DNA of 64,000 nt from a bacterium (GCA_004172935.1 SDZD01000025.1:27717-91716); one strand, 5' to 3'. Numbered from the stretch's first letter, positions 1-8,812 are shown. A program made the numbers and translations. Notes: a model not told the origin generated them from the sequence alone.

Positions 1-207
1 GGGCAACTTTCCGGCGAGAACAGCTAATTCGCCAGCTCGAACGTGGTACCACAGATCGTTGGGCGCCAGGGCCTGCAAAAGCGCAAAAATCAGAGCAACC
101 AGAGGCACGAACAACAACCACAGCGTCTCGATGCGCGCCCAGAAAGGCAGCACTGGCGCACGGGGAGCCGGATTGATGGGGCATGGTGTACTCAAAGGCG
201 AAATCAC
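1..207 (-). CDS. N-terminus of a GT-C-like integral membrane protein (partial)
   Basis: The minus strand is open from the left edge up to a TAA at about 252. It encodes a proline-rich start (INPAPRAPVLPFWARIE), a strong hydrophobic helix (TLWLLFVPLVALIFALLQAL) and then NDLWYHVRAGELAVLAGKLP. The pattern D-L-W-(W/Y)-H-x-R-x-G-E followed by G-(R/K)-(I/L)-P is typical of the first extracytoplasmic loop of large multi-spanning GT-C-like glycosyltransferases. There is no ATG. GTG at 207 or TTG at 195 are the possible starts, with a GAGGG about 12 bases before the TTG. The rest of the gene lies outside the window, so the family call rests on about 65 residues. Confidence 0.6.
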   Translation of the reverse strand, partial: MISPLSTPCPINPAPRAPVLPFWARIETLWLLFVPLVALIFALLQALAPNDLWYHVRAGELAVLAGKLP

Positions 208-536
208 ACCCTCGTTTTGCGAGAGTTTTGCCTTTAAATCTATTGTCTCTTAATTTTCGGCTTTTGGCCCTACCAACCAAACTACCCACGCAGCAAATCA
301 GCGATTTCGAGTCGCAGTCTCGATGGGCCAACGTCTTTTGGCCAATTAGTTAAAAGGTGTCAACTAGCCGAACTTGATAATGAATCGAGGACTGATACCG
401 TTTTAGAATGCGACTTCAGTTATTAAATACATTTCCAAATATCATTTAAAAACCGGAACAAAGTGGTTATCAAGCGCGACTAATTTAATTCTGAGTCTTC
501 TAAGCAAGTAAAGAATTCTTTTCGCCGTCTTTCGTT
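208..536. other. Divergent intergenic region
   Basis: This 329-base AT-rich stretch separates the leftward membrane-protein gene from the rightward barrel gene, so promoters for both should lie here. A TTGATA at 374-379 is a possible -35, but I see no convincing -10 at the right spacing. I find no RNA gene or repeat in it. Confidence 0.5.
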
Positions 537-2315
537 ATGTCTCGTTCTCGTTTGTGGATTTACCCGTTTTTACTGGCCTTGCCCACTTTGGCAAGCGCCG
601 ATGAAACGCCGGCTCCTCTAAATGCCGCGACTGGGACGCCAACTTTTTGGCGCGAAAATACGCTGACAACCCCAGCGATGCCCGGTGTCTCGGCCACTCC
701 CCAGCCAGTGACACGCGCGCAATTCTTTAATGCCGCCTCCTCACAATTCAGCCTTATTGGCGAGTTGAAGAACTGGCGCGACACATTGCGAGGCAGTGGC
801 ATGGCGCCGCGCCGCGATCTGTGGAAGAAGTCGTTGGCAGGGGGGAACAAAGTAGCGCTGGGTCTTGGCAACGTGAACGCCCCCAATCTTGCGGGCTTCA
901 CCAGCGGTGCGGGCACATCATTCATGTGGCAGGGCGCATCGGGAGCCAGCTTCGAAGCAGGAAGTACAACACGCCCGCTCTGGCTCGACCAAGTGGCGCA
1001 GCGCTTCGATAAAGAAACCAGCGACGACCAGAAGCCTCTGGCCGCGCTCGACCGCAACAGCGTGACGTGGCTGCGCGCCAAACCCGTTTCGACCAAACAG
1101 GGCGAAATCGACGCCATCTTCATGCGAGCCGCCCGCGATGGCAAAGTCGGAGAAGGCGAAGATTGGACGAGCGGCAACTTTGGCAGCGTGAACACTCGCC
1201 TGTCGCTCCCGGCGCGCTGGTCGCTGCGCAGCTCGTGGGCAAGCGCCCAGCTCGAAGATCGCGATACCACCACGAGTTGGAACGCCTCGGCCAACGGGCC
1301 GCTCTCGCACGCATGGGGCGAAGCCGACCTCGCATTCAACTATCGAACCACCGACGCAGGTTATGAAACCTTCGCCGGGAAAAATGTCGCCGGAGAGCGC
1401 GCGGGCGATGCGCAGATCACACAGAAGATTCAGACCCCCATCATTTCGGGGCAACTGACCGCCAACGCTTCGACAACGGAACGCATCTCGTTGGAAGGCG
1501 CTGGCACAGGAACGGAGATGGCTCGCGAAGCCGCGCGTGCCAACGCCGATTTGAAGGTGCAGGTATTGCCTACCGTTTCGTTGAAGGCGCAGGGCAATGT
1601 GTCAAGCACCCAAATCGAGCGCCTCACTGCCGTACCTCCCGCTGAAACGGCAGCGATTCCCACCGCCCACGAGAATCAAATCGGCGCGGGCGGCGACTTG
1701 GGAGTCGAAGTGAAAGTTTCCAAAGCGCTTTCGATGGAAGCCGCCGCAGGATTGACTCAGGGCACCGTAGTCGTGGACGCGGGCACACCACTTCAAAATG
1801 TGGAAAGCCGCGCCACCTTCCGCCTCAAGCATAAAACAGGCGGCGGCTCGTGGGGAGCCAGTTTCCAGGCGCGCGACCGCGTGGCCGATACAGCGAGCGA
1901 GACATCTTCGCCGTGGACTCACGTAGCGAACGTCGGCCTAGAAGGTGAGCGCCGCTTAATCGGCGATTTCCGCCTGAAGGCCAACGTGAACTGGCTAATT
2001 GACCGTGATGCAGAAGAAGGCGACAACAATGGAGTGGCACGCATCGTGACGACGCAGCTCACGTTCGCCAAAGCCGCCCGCCTCGACTTGCGCTATCGCG
2101 ATGGCGCCGCCCTACCCGGCACCATCAGCAGCGACCCTCTGGGCAGCTTGTTCTCATCCTCCTCGTTCGCAGCCGGCAACCGCGAGATTGCGACCCGCAT
2201 CAACCTTGGCAGTGCCGCCAACGGCAATGGACTGGGCATGGCCTTCGAGTGGGCGCGTCAGGGAGCGACCAGCTCGCCCAACGACTCGTGGAAGATTGGG
2301 CTGACGTACAAGTAA
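537..2315 (+). CDS. Secreted protein, probable outer-membrane beta-barrel
   Basis: The 592-residue protein starts with a signal peptide (MSRSRLWIYPFLLALPTLASA, cleavage near residue 21). The rest has no membrane helix. It is built of short alternating polar/hydrophobic strands separated by Gly/Asp/Asn turns (for example SLKAQGNVSSTQIE, LKANVNWLIDRD, ARLDLRYRDGAA) and ends in the strand SWKIGLTYK. That layout fits an outer-membrane barrel, but I do not recognise a named family. It is monocistronic: a strong terminator follows 17 bases after the stop. No Shine-Dalgarno sequence precedes the ATG. A periplasmic beta-rich protein is the alternative. Confidence 0.7.
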   Translation: MSRSRLWIYPFLLALPTLASADETPAPLNAATGTPTFWRENTLTTPAMPGVSATPQPVTRAQFFNAASSQFSLIGELKNWRDTLRGSGMAPRRDLWKKSLAGGNKVALGLGNVNAPNLAGFTSGAGTSFMWQGASGASFEAGSTTRPLWLDQVAQRFDKETSDDQKPLAALDRNSVTWLRAKPVSTKQGEIDAIFMRAARDGKVGEGEDWTSGNFGSVNTRLSLPARWSLRSSWASAQLEDRDTTTSWNASANGPLSHAWGEADLAFNYRTTDAGYETFAGKNVAGERAGDAQITQKIQTPIISGQLTANASTTERISLEGAGTGTEMAREAARANADLKVQVLPTVSLKAQGNVSSTQIERLTAVPPAETAAIPTAHENQIGAGGDLGVEVKVSKALSMEAAAGLTQGTVVVDAGTPLQNVESRATFRLKHKTGGGSWGASFQARDRVADTASETSSPWTHVANVGLEGERRLIGDFRLKANVNWLIDRDAEEGDNNGVARIVTTQLTFAKAARLDLRYRDGAALPGTISSDPLGSLFSSSSFAAGNREIATRINLGSAANGNGLGMAFEWARQGATSSPNDSWKIGLTYK

Positions 2316-2331
2316 GAAGCGATATTTTTGC

Positions 2332-2377
2332 AAGAAGGGACCGGGACATTTGGAATGTTCGGTCCCTTCTTGTTTTT
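2332..2377 (+). terminator. Intrinsic terminator of the barrel gene
   Basis: A perfect 12-bp stem (AAGAAGGGACCG at 2332-2343 with CGGTCCCTTCTT at 2360-2371) is followed by TGTTTTT. Confidence 0.9.
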
Positions 2378-2485
2378 ATAGGCGCCACGCGGTGTCTAAC
2401 AGCTTCGCCAGAAAAACAAAGGGATAAACATTACTTGATAGTTACGCCACAGATACAAATAGAAAGCATCTAAAGGAGACCAGTA

Positions 2486-2530
2486 ATGGTCATACCCGAC
2501 CATGTGGCAAAGCAACGAGCAAATCGGTGA
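2486..2530 (+). CDS. 14-codon leader ORF with Shine-Dalgarno
   Basis: AAAGGAG at 2472-2478 lies seven bases before an ATG that opens MVIPDHVAKQRANR and stops at TGA 2528-2530. The stop overlaps an in-frame GTG (2527) of the next gene and lies five bases before its ATG (2536). The good ribosome site here, and its absence at the downstream gene, suggest a leader peptide that couples translation. The peptide has no run of a single amino acid, so classical amino-acid attenuation is not indicated. Confidence 0.4.
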   Translation: MVIPDHVAKQRANR

Positions 2531-2535
2531 ATTCT

Positions 2536-3108
2536 ATGTGGCAACGCTTTACGGAAGCATCGCGCAAGGCTATTGTGAGGGCAGAACTCGAAGCCATACA
2601 AGGGCGTAGCGAACAAGTCGAGGCACAACACTTGTTACTGGCCCTGTTGAACGCCCCGGAGTGCGCTGGCGCGCAGATTTTGCTAAAAATGGGCGTCACG
2701 CCGGGAAAAGTACGCACCGTTCTAGCTCTCGATCCACAGGCGACATCGTTCGATCAGAAAATGTACAGCAAAGAAATCGAAAAGCTGAGTACCGAATTTC
2801 AGGTCGATCCCGAATTGATTCGCAGAATCGAAAGGCAACTCATCGCCAAAATGAAAGATCAATTCAAGAAGCCAGAATTGAAACTTTCCGACCGCATGAG
2901 AAGGATTCTGGAATTATCCTCCGAAGAGGCGCGGCAAACACAGGCCATTGTCGAACATGCCAACATCATTGGCACCACCCATTTGCTGTTGGGTCTTTTG
3001 CGCGACAACGACAATCCGGCAGCAAGTGCCCTTCAGAAATTGGGTCTAAATCTGGACTTAGCGCGCCTGGAAGTCATCGAATATTTGCGCACTAAAGGCG
3101 AAGAGTAG
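2536..3108 (+). CDS. Clp N-terminal domain protein (ClpC-like N domain, no ATPase)
   Basis: The protein is 190 residues from ATG 2536. It begins MWQRFTEASRKAIVRAELEA, matching the start of ClpC (F-x-E/R-F-T-x-x-A-R-x-A), and repeats the Clp_N fold: LLLALLNAPECAGAQILLKMG near residues 37-57 and IGTTHLLLGLLRDNDNPAASA near 150-170. The linker is charged and helical. No Walker motifs follow, so it is a free-standing N domain. In the family this domain binds substrates or adaptor proteins, and here it may act as an adaptor or regulator of a ClpC unfoldase (inference). GTG 2527 is an alternative start, but ATG 2536 aligns with the family. Confidence 0.8.
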   Translation: MWQRFTEASRKAIVRAELEAIQGRSEQVEAQHLLLALLNAPECAGAQILLKMGVTPGKVRTVLALDPQATSFDQKMYSKEIEKLSTEFQVDPELIRRIERQLIAKMKDQFKKPELKLSDRMRRILELSSEEARQTQAIVEHANIIGTTHLLLGLLRDNDNPAASALQKLGLNLDLARLEVIEYLRTKGEE

Positions 3109-3213
3109 CGGTCAGCGCCACAAAAATACGCATTTTTTGTTTTCCTTTTGTTGAAATTGCACGATGGCGCTACCAATGCGGTTACAGGGCGTCAAAAATC
3201 GCTCGTTGCCTTT

Positions 3214-4440
3214 ATGCCGCCCCCATTGGAATCCCCATTTCGTATAGCGCGCATTTCGACGCGGCCCGCAGTCGGGGGCGCGGCGGCCCATGTAGCCCTG
3301 CTGGTCAAACATTTTCAGGCTCCCGACTATCCCACGCTGTTTCTTTCGGGTTGCCCCGAACGGGGTGAGGGCGATTTCTATGATTTGCGCGCCCCCACCG
3401 AACGCCGCCCAACCATAATCCGCTCGCTTCGCCGCGAACCCGATCTGGGTCGCGATGCGCGCGCCCTGCGCACTCTGGTACGCCACTTCCGCAGCTTCAA
3501 ACCACATCTGGTCGATACCCACCTTTCCAAAGCGGGCATTCTGGGCCGCCTAGCTGCTCGTCTGACACGTGTACCTGTGGTGATGCACACCTTCCACGTC
3601 AATATCTTCGAGGGCTACAATTGGGACTCACCGCAGCGCTCGCTGTACCTGAAACTGGAACGAGCCTGTGCGCGCTGGACCGACCGCCTTATCTGCCTCT
3701 CCGATGACCTCGGCGAAGAGTTGTTGGGGCTGGGCATCGGGCAAGCCTCGCAGTGGCAAACCATTCGACTGGGTCTGGAACTCGATAATTTCGAGGGCAC
3801 AGCGCAGCAACACCATATCGACCGCGAGCAATTGCGCCGCGAACTTGGCTTGCCCACAAACACACCCGTCGTCGGAGTGGTGGCGCGTCTGGCTCCCGTC
3901 AAGGGCCTCAAGTTTCTGCTCGATGCGGCGCCACAAATTTTAAGCGGCGTGCCAGATGCTCATTTCGTGATAGCAGGCGACGGTCCCTCGCGCCAAAGAC
4001 TCGAAGAACAAGCGCGCCAGATGAAGTTAGCGAATCGCGTTCATTTTCTGGGAATGCGCGCCGATGTCGCCGCATTGTATCGTGCCTTTGACTGCCTGAC
4101 GCTGCCTTCGCTGCAAGAGGGCACACCGATTTCGCTCATCGAAGCCCTCGCGGCGCAGGCTCCCATCGTCGCCAGCGATGTAGGCGGGGTTTCGATGCTG
4201 GTGCAGCACGAACGGACGGGGCTATTAGTACCAGCGCGCAATTCGGGTGCGCTGGCGCGCTCGGTGGTGCGAGTGCTGAAATCACCGGACGAGGCGCGCC
4301 GTCTCGGCGAAACCGGCCACCAGCAAATGCGCCACGAGTGGAGTGCCACCCGCTTAGTAGAAGACCATCGCGCGCTATACGCGCGGCTATGGCAGGAAAG
4401 TCAGGCCAACCCGATTCGGTCTTCGGCCCAGGTGGCTTGA
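3214..4440 (+). CDS. Family 4 glycosyltransferase
   Basis: The roughly 408-residue GT-B enzyme opens with IARISTRPAVGGAAAHVALL, the glycine-rich acceptor-side loop seen in GT4 enzymes that begin by listing a name-dependent search (family feature). The C-terminal half has GVVARLAPVKGLKFLLDAA (the donor-binding strand) and EGTPISLIEALAAQAPIVAS, with the E-x7-E nucleotide-sugar motif. It probably transfers a sugar from a nucleotide donor to an envelope or exopolysaccharide precursor at the inner face of the membrane; donor and acceptor cannot be read from sequence. The codon before ATG 3214 has no good Shine-Dalgarno. An earlier in-frame ATG/TTG near 3148 would add a non-conserved tail. Confidence 0.85.
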   Translation: MPPPLESPFRIARISTRPAVGGAAAHVALLVKHFQAPDYPTLFLSGCPERGEGDFYDLRAPTERRPTIIRSLRREPDLGRDARALRTLVRHFRSFKPHLVDTHLSKAGILGRLAARLTRVPVVMHTFHVNIFEGYNWDSPQRSLYLKLERACARWTDRLICLSDDLGEELLGLGIGQASQWQTIRLGLELDNFEGTAQQHHIDREQLRRELGLPTNTPVVGVVARLAPVKGLKFLLDAAPQILSGVPDAHFVIAGDGPSRQRLEEQARQMKLANRVHFLGMRADVAALYRAFDCLTLPSLQEGTPISLIEALAAQAPIVASDVGGVSMLVQHERTGLLVPARNSGALARSVVRVLKSPDEARRLGETGHQQMRHEWSATRLVEDHRALYARLWQESQANPIRSSAQVA

Positions 4441-4459
4441 TTGTAGTGCGTAGCCGACC

Positions 4460-4488
4460 TTGGCGGGAAAAAGGCAGTCAGACTAAAT
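4460..4488 (+). promoter_or_regulatory. Possible folD promoter, near-leaderless
   Basis: TTGGCG at 4460-4465 and CTAAAT at 4483-4488 are 17 bases apart. The -10-like box ends four bases before the folD ATG, so a transcript from it would have essentially no leader. The -10 match is weak. Confidence 0.35.
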
Positions 4489-4492
4489 ACAG

Positions 4493-5347
4493 ATGATTCT
4501 TCTGGACGGGAAAGCGACCGCCGAACGGGTGCGGGCGCGCGTAAAAACTGAAGTCGAAGTGCTCAAAGCCAAGGGCAAAAGCGTTGGACTAGGCACGGTT
4601 CTGGTCGGCGACGACCCAGCGAGCGCGGTGTATATCGGCGCCAAAATCAAGGCGTGCGAAGAAGCGGGCATCGACTCGATTCACGCCCACTTACCCTCAA
4701 CCGCGACACAAGAGGAAGTTGAACAACAAATCAAAGCGTTCAACGAAGACCCGCGCGTTTCGGCCTTCATCGTTCAACTGCCGCTCCCCAAAGGCTTGAA
4801 CGAAGAGAGGGCGCTACTCGCCATCAGCCCAGACAAAGACGCCGACGGTTTGCACCCTGTCAACCTAGGACGCCTGGTGATGGGCGCCAATGGCCCCCTG
4901 CCCTGCACTCCCGCCGGAATTGTCGAGTTGCTACGCGAACATGATGTCCCGGTCGAGGGTAAGCGCGTGGTCATCGTCGGGCGCGGCCTCACCATCGGAC
5001 GCCCTCTGGCGCTATTGCTGGCCCTCAAGCGCCCCGGATGCAATGCGGCGGTCACAGTAGTCCACACCGGAGTCAAGGATTTGGCGAGCTACACCCGCGA
5101 AGCCGACATCGTCATCGCGGCGGCAGGTAGCCCCAACCTCATCAAAGCCGATTGGATCAAAGAAGGCGCAGCCGTAGTTGGCGGCGGGCTAACGCGCGGC
5201 GAAGGCAAAAAAATTCTGTCCGATGTCGATGATTCGGTGGCCGAAGTCGCTGGCTGGATGACCCCGCGCGTCGGCGGAGTCGGCCCCATGACCGTCGCTA
5301 TGCTGCTCAAAAACACAGTCGAAGCCGCCCAAAAACAAAGCGCCTGA
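4493..5347 (+). CDS. folD: Methylenetetrahydrofolate dehydrogenase / methenyltetrahydrofolate cyclohydrolase
   Basis: FolD interconverts 5,10-methylene-, 5,10-methenyl- and 10-formyl-tetrahydrofolate in the cytoplasm, supplying one-carbon units. The 284 residues match the family length. Visible landmarks are YIGAKIKACEEAGI (the Y-x3-K catalytic motif), VQLPLPKG near residue 95, DKDADGLHPVN, and the NADP-binding VVIVGRGLTIGRP, where the usual GRSxxVGxP has Gly in place of Ser. Near the C-terminus TPRVGGVGPMTVAML is diagnostic. There is no Shine-Dalgarno site. It precedes the dap cluster but is separated from it by a hairpin and a reverse-strand gene. Confidence 0.96.
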   Translation: MILLDGKATAERVRARVKTEVEVLKAKGKSVGLGTVLVGDDPASAVYIGAKIKACEEAGIDSIHAHLPSTATQEEVEQQIKAFNEDPRVSAFIVQLPLPKGLNEERALLAISPDKDADGLHPVNLGRLVMGANGPLPCTPAGIVELLREHDVPVEGKRVVIVGRGLTIGRPLALLLALKRPGCNAAVTVVHTGVKDLASYTREADIVIAAAGSPNLIKADWIKEGAAVVGGGLTRGEGKKILSDVDDSVAEVAGWMTPRVGGVGPMTVAMLLKNTVEAAQKQSA

Positions 5348-5411
5348 GAAGTGGGATAGGGCAAAAGGAGAGTGACGCGCCATAGTACCACGGCGCGTCT
5401 TTCACTTCTCA
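5345..5411 (+). terminator. Nested stem-loop at the end of folD
   Basis: An inner stem GACGCGCC/GGCGCGTC (5374-5381 with 5392-5399) sits inside an outer stem TGAGAAGTG/CACTTCTCA (5345-5353 with 5403-5411). The outer stem includes the folD TGA stop codon. The inner stem is followed only by TCTTTC, so terminator strength is uncertain. Confidence 0.5.
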
Positions 5412-5495
5412 ATTCCTCACCACTTCCGCAAAAGGTGTAGCGCTTTACTGGCACAAGATTCCCCACTAAAGCAGGTCGCACCGCAATAGTGCCCT

Positions 5496-5768
5496 CTAAT
5501 AACTCAGCACGTCGCGTGCTTCGGGGTGGCGTTGGAAGTAGGCGACCATGAACGAGCAAACCGGGGTGATCTTGCCCTGTTTTTCGCGCGCATGTTCGAC
5601 GATACCCGCCGCCAAACGCGAGGCGACTCCGCCGCCGCGTAGCTCGTTTGGCACTTCGACGTGGGTGACAACCCATTCATCGGGACGCACGATGCAGTCG
5701 GCGATGGCCAGTTTTCCATCGACTTCCAATTCAAAACGCTCTCGCTTGGGATTCCATTGAACGCTCAT
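5496..5768 (-). CDS. Small GNAT-like N-acetyltransferase (YjdJ/NATD1 type)
   Basis: From ATG 5768 the protein is 90 residues, the size of the short NATD1/YjdJ group of GCN5-related acetyltransferase folds. It shows the beta-hairpin start (RFELEVDGKLAIADCIV), the strand WVVTHVEVPNELRGGGVASRLAAG containing the acetyl-CoA loop (R-G-x-G-V-A), and the C-terminal PVCSFMVAYFQRHPE, which is highly typical of this group. It probably acetylates a small amine or protein; the substrate is unknown. It lies on the minus strand, divergent from dapB with only 53 bases between starts. Confidence 0.85.
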   Translation of the reverse strand: MSVQWNPKRERFELEVDGKLAIADCIVRPDEWVVTHVEVPNELRGGGVASRLAAGIVEHAREKQGKITPVCSFMVAYFQRHPEARDVLSY

Positions 5769-5821
5769 TTGAAGCGGAATTGCACGCAAAGCACGCGCCG
5801 CGTTTTAAAATAAAGAGCCGC

Positions 5822-6616
5822 ATGATAGAGGTTTGTTTGATTGGCGCAGGTGGGCGCATGGGTCTGGAAATCGTCCGCGCCTTAAACACGGACGGCGAAA
5901 CACAGTTGCAAAGCGCCCTTGGGCGCTCGCACGCAGGAAAAGATGTCGGCGACATGGCGGGCACTGGCGCCAACGGCGTATTACTCTCGACCGATTTAGC
6001 CGCGACCCTCAGCGAGAAATCGCCGGACGTGGTTCTTGATGTCTCGGTGCCAGCCGCTGTCATGGCGAATGCACGCGAGGCCATCAAAGCACATTTGCCG
6101 CTTATCATCGGCGCGACCGGACTTTCCGAAAGCGACTTAGCTGTATTAGATGCCCTCGCACGCGAGGCACAGGTTCCGGTTCTCATCGCTCCCAACTTCG
6201 CTATTGGCGCGATTTTGATGATGCGCTTTGCCGCCGAAGCCGCCAAATATTTCGACAACGCCGAGATTTTGGAATTTCACCATCCCAAGAAGTTGGACGC
6301 TCCTTCGGGTACAGCATTTAAGACCGCATTGCTGATGCGCGAGGCACGCGGCGAAGATTTCGAGCATATCGGTGGCGACGATGCCAACGCACCGGGCGCG
6401 CGAGGCGGACAAATTGGGGGAATCGCGCTGCATTCCATTCGTCAACCCGGTTTCTTGGCCCACCAGGAAGTCATTCTTGGTATGACGGGTCAGACTTTAC
6501 ATATCCGCCACGACGCCATTACGCGCGACTGCTATATGCCCGGTGTATTGCTTGCCATTAAAAAGGTGCGCGATTTGTCGGCGGGCGTCCATTTTGGACT
6601 TGAACACGTGATGTAA
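5822..6616 (+). CDS. dapB: 4-hydroxy-tetrahydrodipicolinate reductase
   Basis: DapB reduces the product of DapA with NAD(P)H in the diaminopimelate/lysine pathway, which supplies peptidoglycan cross-links. ATG 5822 opens MIEVCLIGAGGRMG, the family start with the dinucleotide loop; the longer frame from 5780 adds an unconserved tail. Diagnostic motifs are VLIAPNFAIGAILM and EFHHPKKLDAPSGTA, which carries the catalytic His pair and Lys and the substrate-binding segment. The 264-residue length is normal. The asd gene follows 15 bases later, so they are probably cotranscribed. Confidence 0.96.
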   Translation: MIEVCLIGAGGRMGLEIVRALNTDGETQLQSALGRSHAGKDVGDMAGTGANGVLLSTDLAATLSEKSPDVVLDVSVPAAVMANAREAIKAHLPLIIGATGLSESDLAVLDALAREAQVPVLIAPNFAIGAILMMRFAAEAAKYFDNAEILEFHHPKKLDAPSGTAFKTALLMREARGEDFEHIGGDDANAPGARGGQIGGIALHSIRQPGFLAHQEVILGMTGQTLHIRHDAITRDCYMPGVLLAIKKVRDLSAGVHFGLEHVM

Positions 6617-6631
6617 TCACGCCGAATAGAT

Positions 6632-7708
6632 ATGACCAAGAAGAAAGTCGCCGTTATCGGCGCGACCGGCATCGCTGGTCAGCAATTTTTAGCCGCGCTC
6701 CCCAATCACCCGGAGTTTGAAGTTGTCGCTCTCGCCGCTTCGAGCCGCAGCGCGGGCAAATCGTATCTCGACGCCATCCGCGAGCCTTCGGGCATGGTCG
6801 GCTGGTGGTGCGACGAAGCGCTCCACCCCGAATACGCGAAAATGCAGGTACAGGACGCGCTCAAATTCGACGCGACCACTGTGGACTGCGTGTTCACGGC
6901 AGTCGAAAGCGACGCCGCCAAAGAGTTGGAGCCGCTGTATGCGCTCACCACGCCCGTCGTTTCGACGGCCAGCGCCTACCGCTATTTCGATGACACGCCG
7001 ATTTTTGTGCCCGGCGTCAACAACTCACATATCGAGTTGCTGAATCGTCAGCAGAAAGAGCGCGGCTGGAAGGGCTTCGTGACTCCGGTCCCCAACTGCA
7101 CCACCACTGGCCTTGCCATGACGCTCAAACCCATTCAGGATGCTTTTGGCATCAAGGGCGTCATTCTTACCTCGATGCAAGCGATGAGCGGCGCTGGTCG
7201 GCGCGGCGGCGTGTTGGGCCTGGATGCGCTCGACAATATCATCCCTTACATTTCGGGCGAAGAAGAAAAAGTGCAAAAGGAAACACAGAAAATTCTCGGT
7301 TCGCTCAGCGATGGTGCCATCGTTCCGGCCAGCTTCGGCGTTTCGGCGACTTGCACACGTGCCAACGTTTCGGATGGACATACCGAAGCCGTGTTCGTGG
7401 CCACCGAAAAGCCATGCTCGGTCGAGGATGCCATTGCAGCGATGCGCGACTTCAAGGGCGGTTTGGAGGGATTGACCTCGACACCAGAACACCTGATTTA
7501 CGTGCATGACGACCCATTCCGTCCGCAACCCCGCCGCGACCGCGACATGGGCGGCGGCATGACAACAGTTGTGGGCCGCGTGCGCCCCGAAACGGTACTA
7601 GGGCAAAGCGGCATCAAATATGTGCTGGTTTCGCACAACACCAAGATGGGCGCCGCCAAAGGCGCGATTCTGGTAGCGGAACTGTTGGTGCGCGAGGGAC
7701 GCATTTAA
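6632..7708 (+). CDS. asd: Aspartate-semialdehyde dehydrogenase (archaeal/fungal type)
   Basis: The enzyme reduces aspartyl phosphate to aspartate semialdehyde with NADPH, the branch point to lysine/DAP, threonine and methionine. The 358 residues begin KKVAVIGATGIAGQQF (Rossmann loop). The catalytic cysteine is in VPNCTTTGLAM, near residue 156, a sequence typical of the archaeal/yeast class rather than the E. coli class (PGNCTV/QNC). The segment GAGRRGGVLGLDALDNIIPY is also family-typical. It lies between dapB and dapA. A perfect inverted repeat follows the stop. Confidence 0.93.
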   Translation: MTKKKVAVIGATGIAGQQFLAALPNHPEFEVVALAASSRSAGKSYLDAIREPSGMVGWWCDEALHPEYAKMQVQDALKFDATTVDCVFTAVESDAAKELEPLYALTTPVVSTASAYRYFDDTPIFVPGVNNSHIELLNRQQKERGWKGFVTPVPNCTTTGLAMTLKPIQDAFGIKGVILTSMQAMSGAGRRGGVLGLDALDNIIPYISGEEEKVQKETQKILGSLSDGAIVPASFGVSATCTRANVSDGHTEAVFVATEKPCSVEDAIAAMRDFKGGLEGLTSTPEHLIYVHDDPFRPQPRRDRDMGGGMTTVVGRVRPETVLGQSGIKYVLVSHNTKMGAAKGAILVAELLVREGRI

Positions 7709-7720
7709 GAGTGGGGATTT

Positions 7721-7763
7721 GAAGAGTGATGAGTGACGAATCATTCAACACTCATCACTCTTC
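7721..7763. repeat. Perfect 15-bp inverted repeat after asd
   Basis: GAAGAGTGATGAGTG (7721-7735) is exactly complementary to CACTCATCACTCTTC (7749-7763) around a 13-base loop. There is no T-run, so it looks more like a REP-type or mRNA-processing hairpin than an intrinsic terminator. Confidence 0.75.
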
Positions 7764-7779
7764 GCTCAACACTTGAGAC

Positions 7780-8796
7780 ATGATTTACGACGAAGGCGAA
7801 CTGCAACGGTCCATCGAAGCGGGCGAACGCCGTCTGGCGGCGCTCAAACAGGCGAATCGCCGCCGCAAACGCTTACAGTCGACGGGTCTCGTGATTTTTG
7901 CGCTGGCCGCCGTGTTGGGCACAGCGGCCTTCATCGCGTCCAAACGAGTGCCCAGCACGCCGCATTTCGTGGTGACATGGCCTAAGAGCAAAACCCAGCA
8001 AAGCGTGGCATCGGGACAAAGCATTCTGGCACGCGAGGGTCAACCGTTCGATGTCGCGATTTCTGAGGCTCCGAAGTGGAATGTGACATGGAATTCGAGC
8101 GAGACACAGGCAACAGGCGAAAGTTTTTCGTGGCTCCCGCAGAAAAACGGCGAAACCTTGCGCGCTCGCTGCAAAGCCAAGAACACCGACTGGACGGCGT
8201 ATTTTTCGTCGGTCGTGCCGTCGCGCGATCTGTCGCTTGGGGCAGTCGTCGCCGAACTCGATGAACAGTACCGCATGACGGTATCGCTGCCCAGTGGAAG
8301 CGCGTGGGTGTACTCTCATGTACAAGCGGTTGGCAACGTCAGTTGGGACGAACGGGTGCTCCCCATGCTCAGCGACGCCACTTCGGTCATCCCCGAAGCA
8401 GCCCTTTCTCAGAAGTTGGAGGCCATTAACGAAACTCCTGCTCCTGCGCTGTGGCAAGTGGTATCCGATTTCGATTCGACAGTTCAGGCTCCTGCCAGCG
8501 ACAGGGCCACCTACGCCGCCCTTCATGCCAATAACCTGGAAAGCATCATGCCACAGGTCGGCGCCCGTCTGGCTGAGTTGGCCCCCAAAGCCAGCATCAA
8601 ATGGGTGCTGCGTTTGGATAAAGACACTCCCGAAGGCATCGTCCGCATGGTTTTCGATAACAAAGCCGAGCGCGGCGCCTGGGTCAAACGCAAAGGCGAT
8701 GTAGCCGGAACCCCGATCACGGGCTGGGAAAAAGGACAGTGGATTGGCTCAATCGCTCCTGAACTCCCAAATACAACAGCAACCACGGCTCCTTAA
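7780..8796 (+). CDS. Single-pass membrane protein of unknown function
   Basis: The 338-residue protein has a basic cytoplasmic head (residues 1-35, rich in Arg/Lys: RRLAALKQANRRRKRLQS), one transmembrane helix (TGLVIFALAAVLGTAAFIAS, about residues 36-55) and a large extracytoplasmic domain. That domain has beta-rich stretches (PHFVVTWPKS, WNVTWNSSETQ) and ends in a Thr/Pro tail. I recognise no family. It sits between asd and dapA in the same direction, 71 bases after asd and 16 before the next small gene, so it may belong to the dap transcription unit. No Shine-Dalgarno is evident. Confidence 0.75.
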   Translation: MIYDEGELQRSIEAGERRLAALKQANRRRKRLQSTGLVIFALAAVLGTAAFIASKRVPSTPHFVVTWPKSKTQQSVASGQSILAREGQPFDVAISEAPKWNVTWNSSETQATGESFSWLPQKNGETLRARCKAKNTDWTAYFSSVVPSRDLSLGAVVAELDEQYRMTVSLPSGSAWVYSHVQAVGNVSWDERVLPMLSDATSVIPEAALSQKLEAINETPAPALWQVVSDFDSTVQAPASDRATYAALHANNLESIMPQVGARLAELAPKASIKWVLRLDKDTPEGIVRMVFDNKAERGAWVKRKGDVAGTPITGWEKGQWIGSIAPELPNTTATTAP

Positions 8797-8812
8797 TTTT
8801 TAACTGTGAGTT

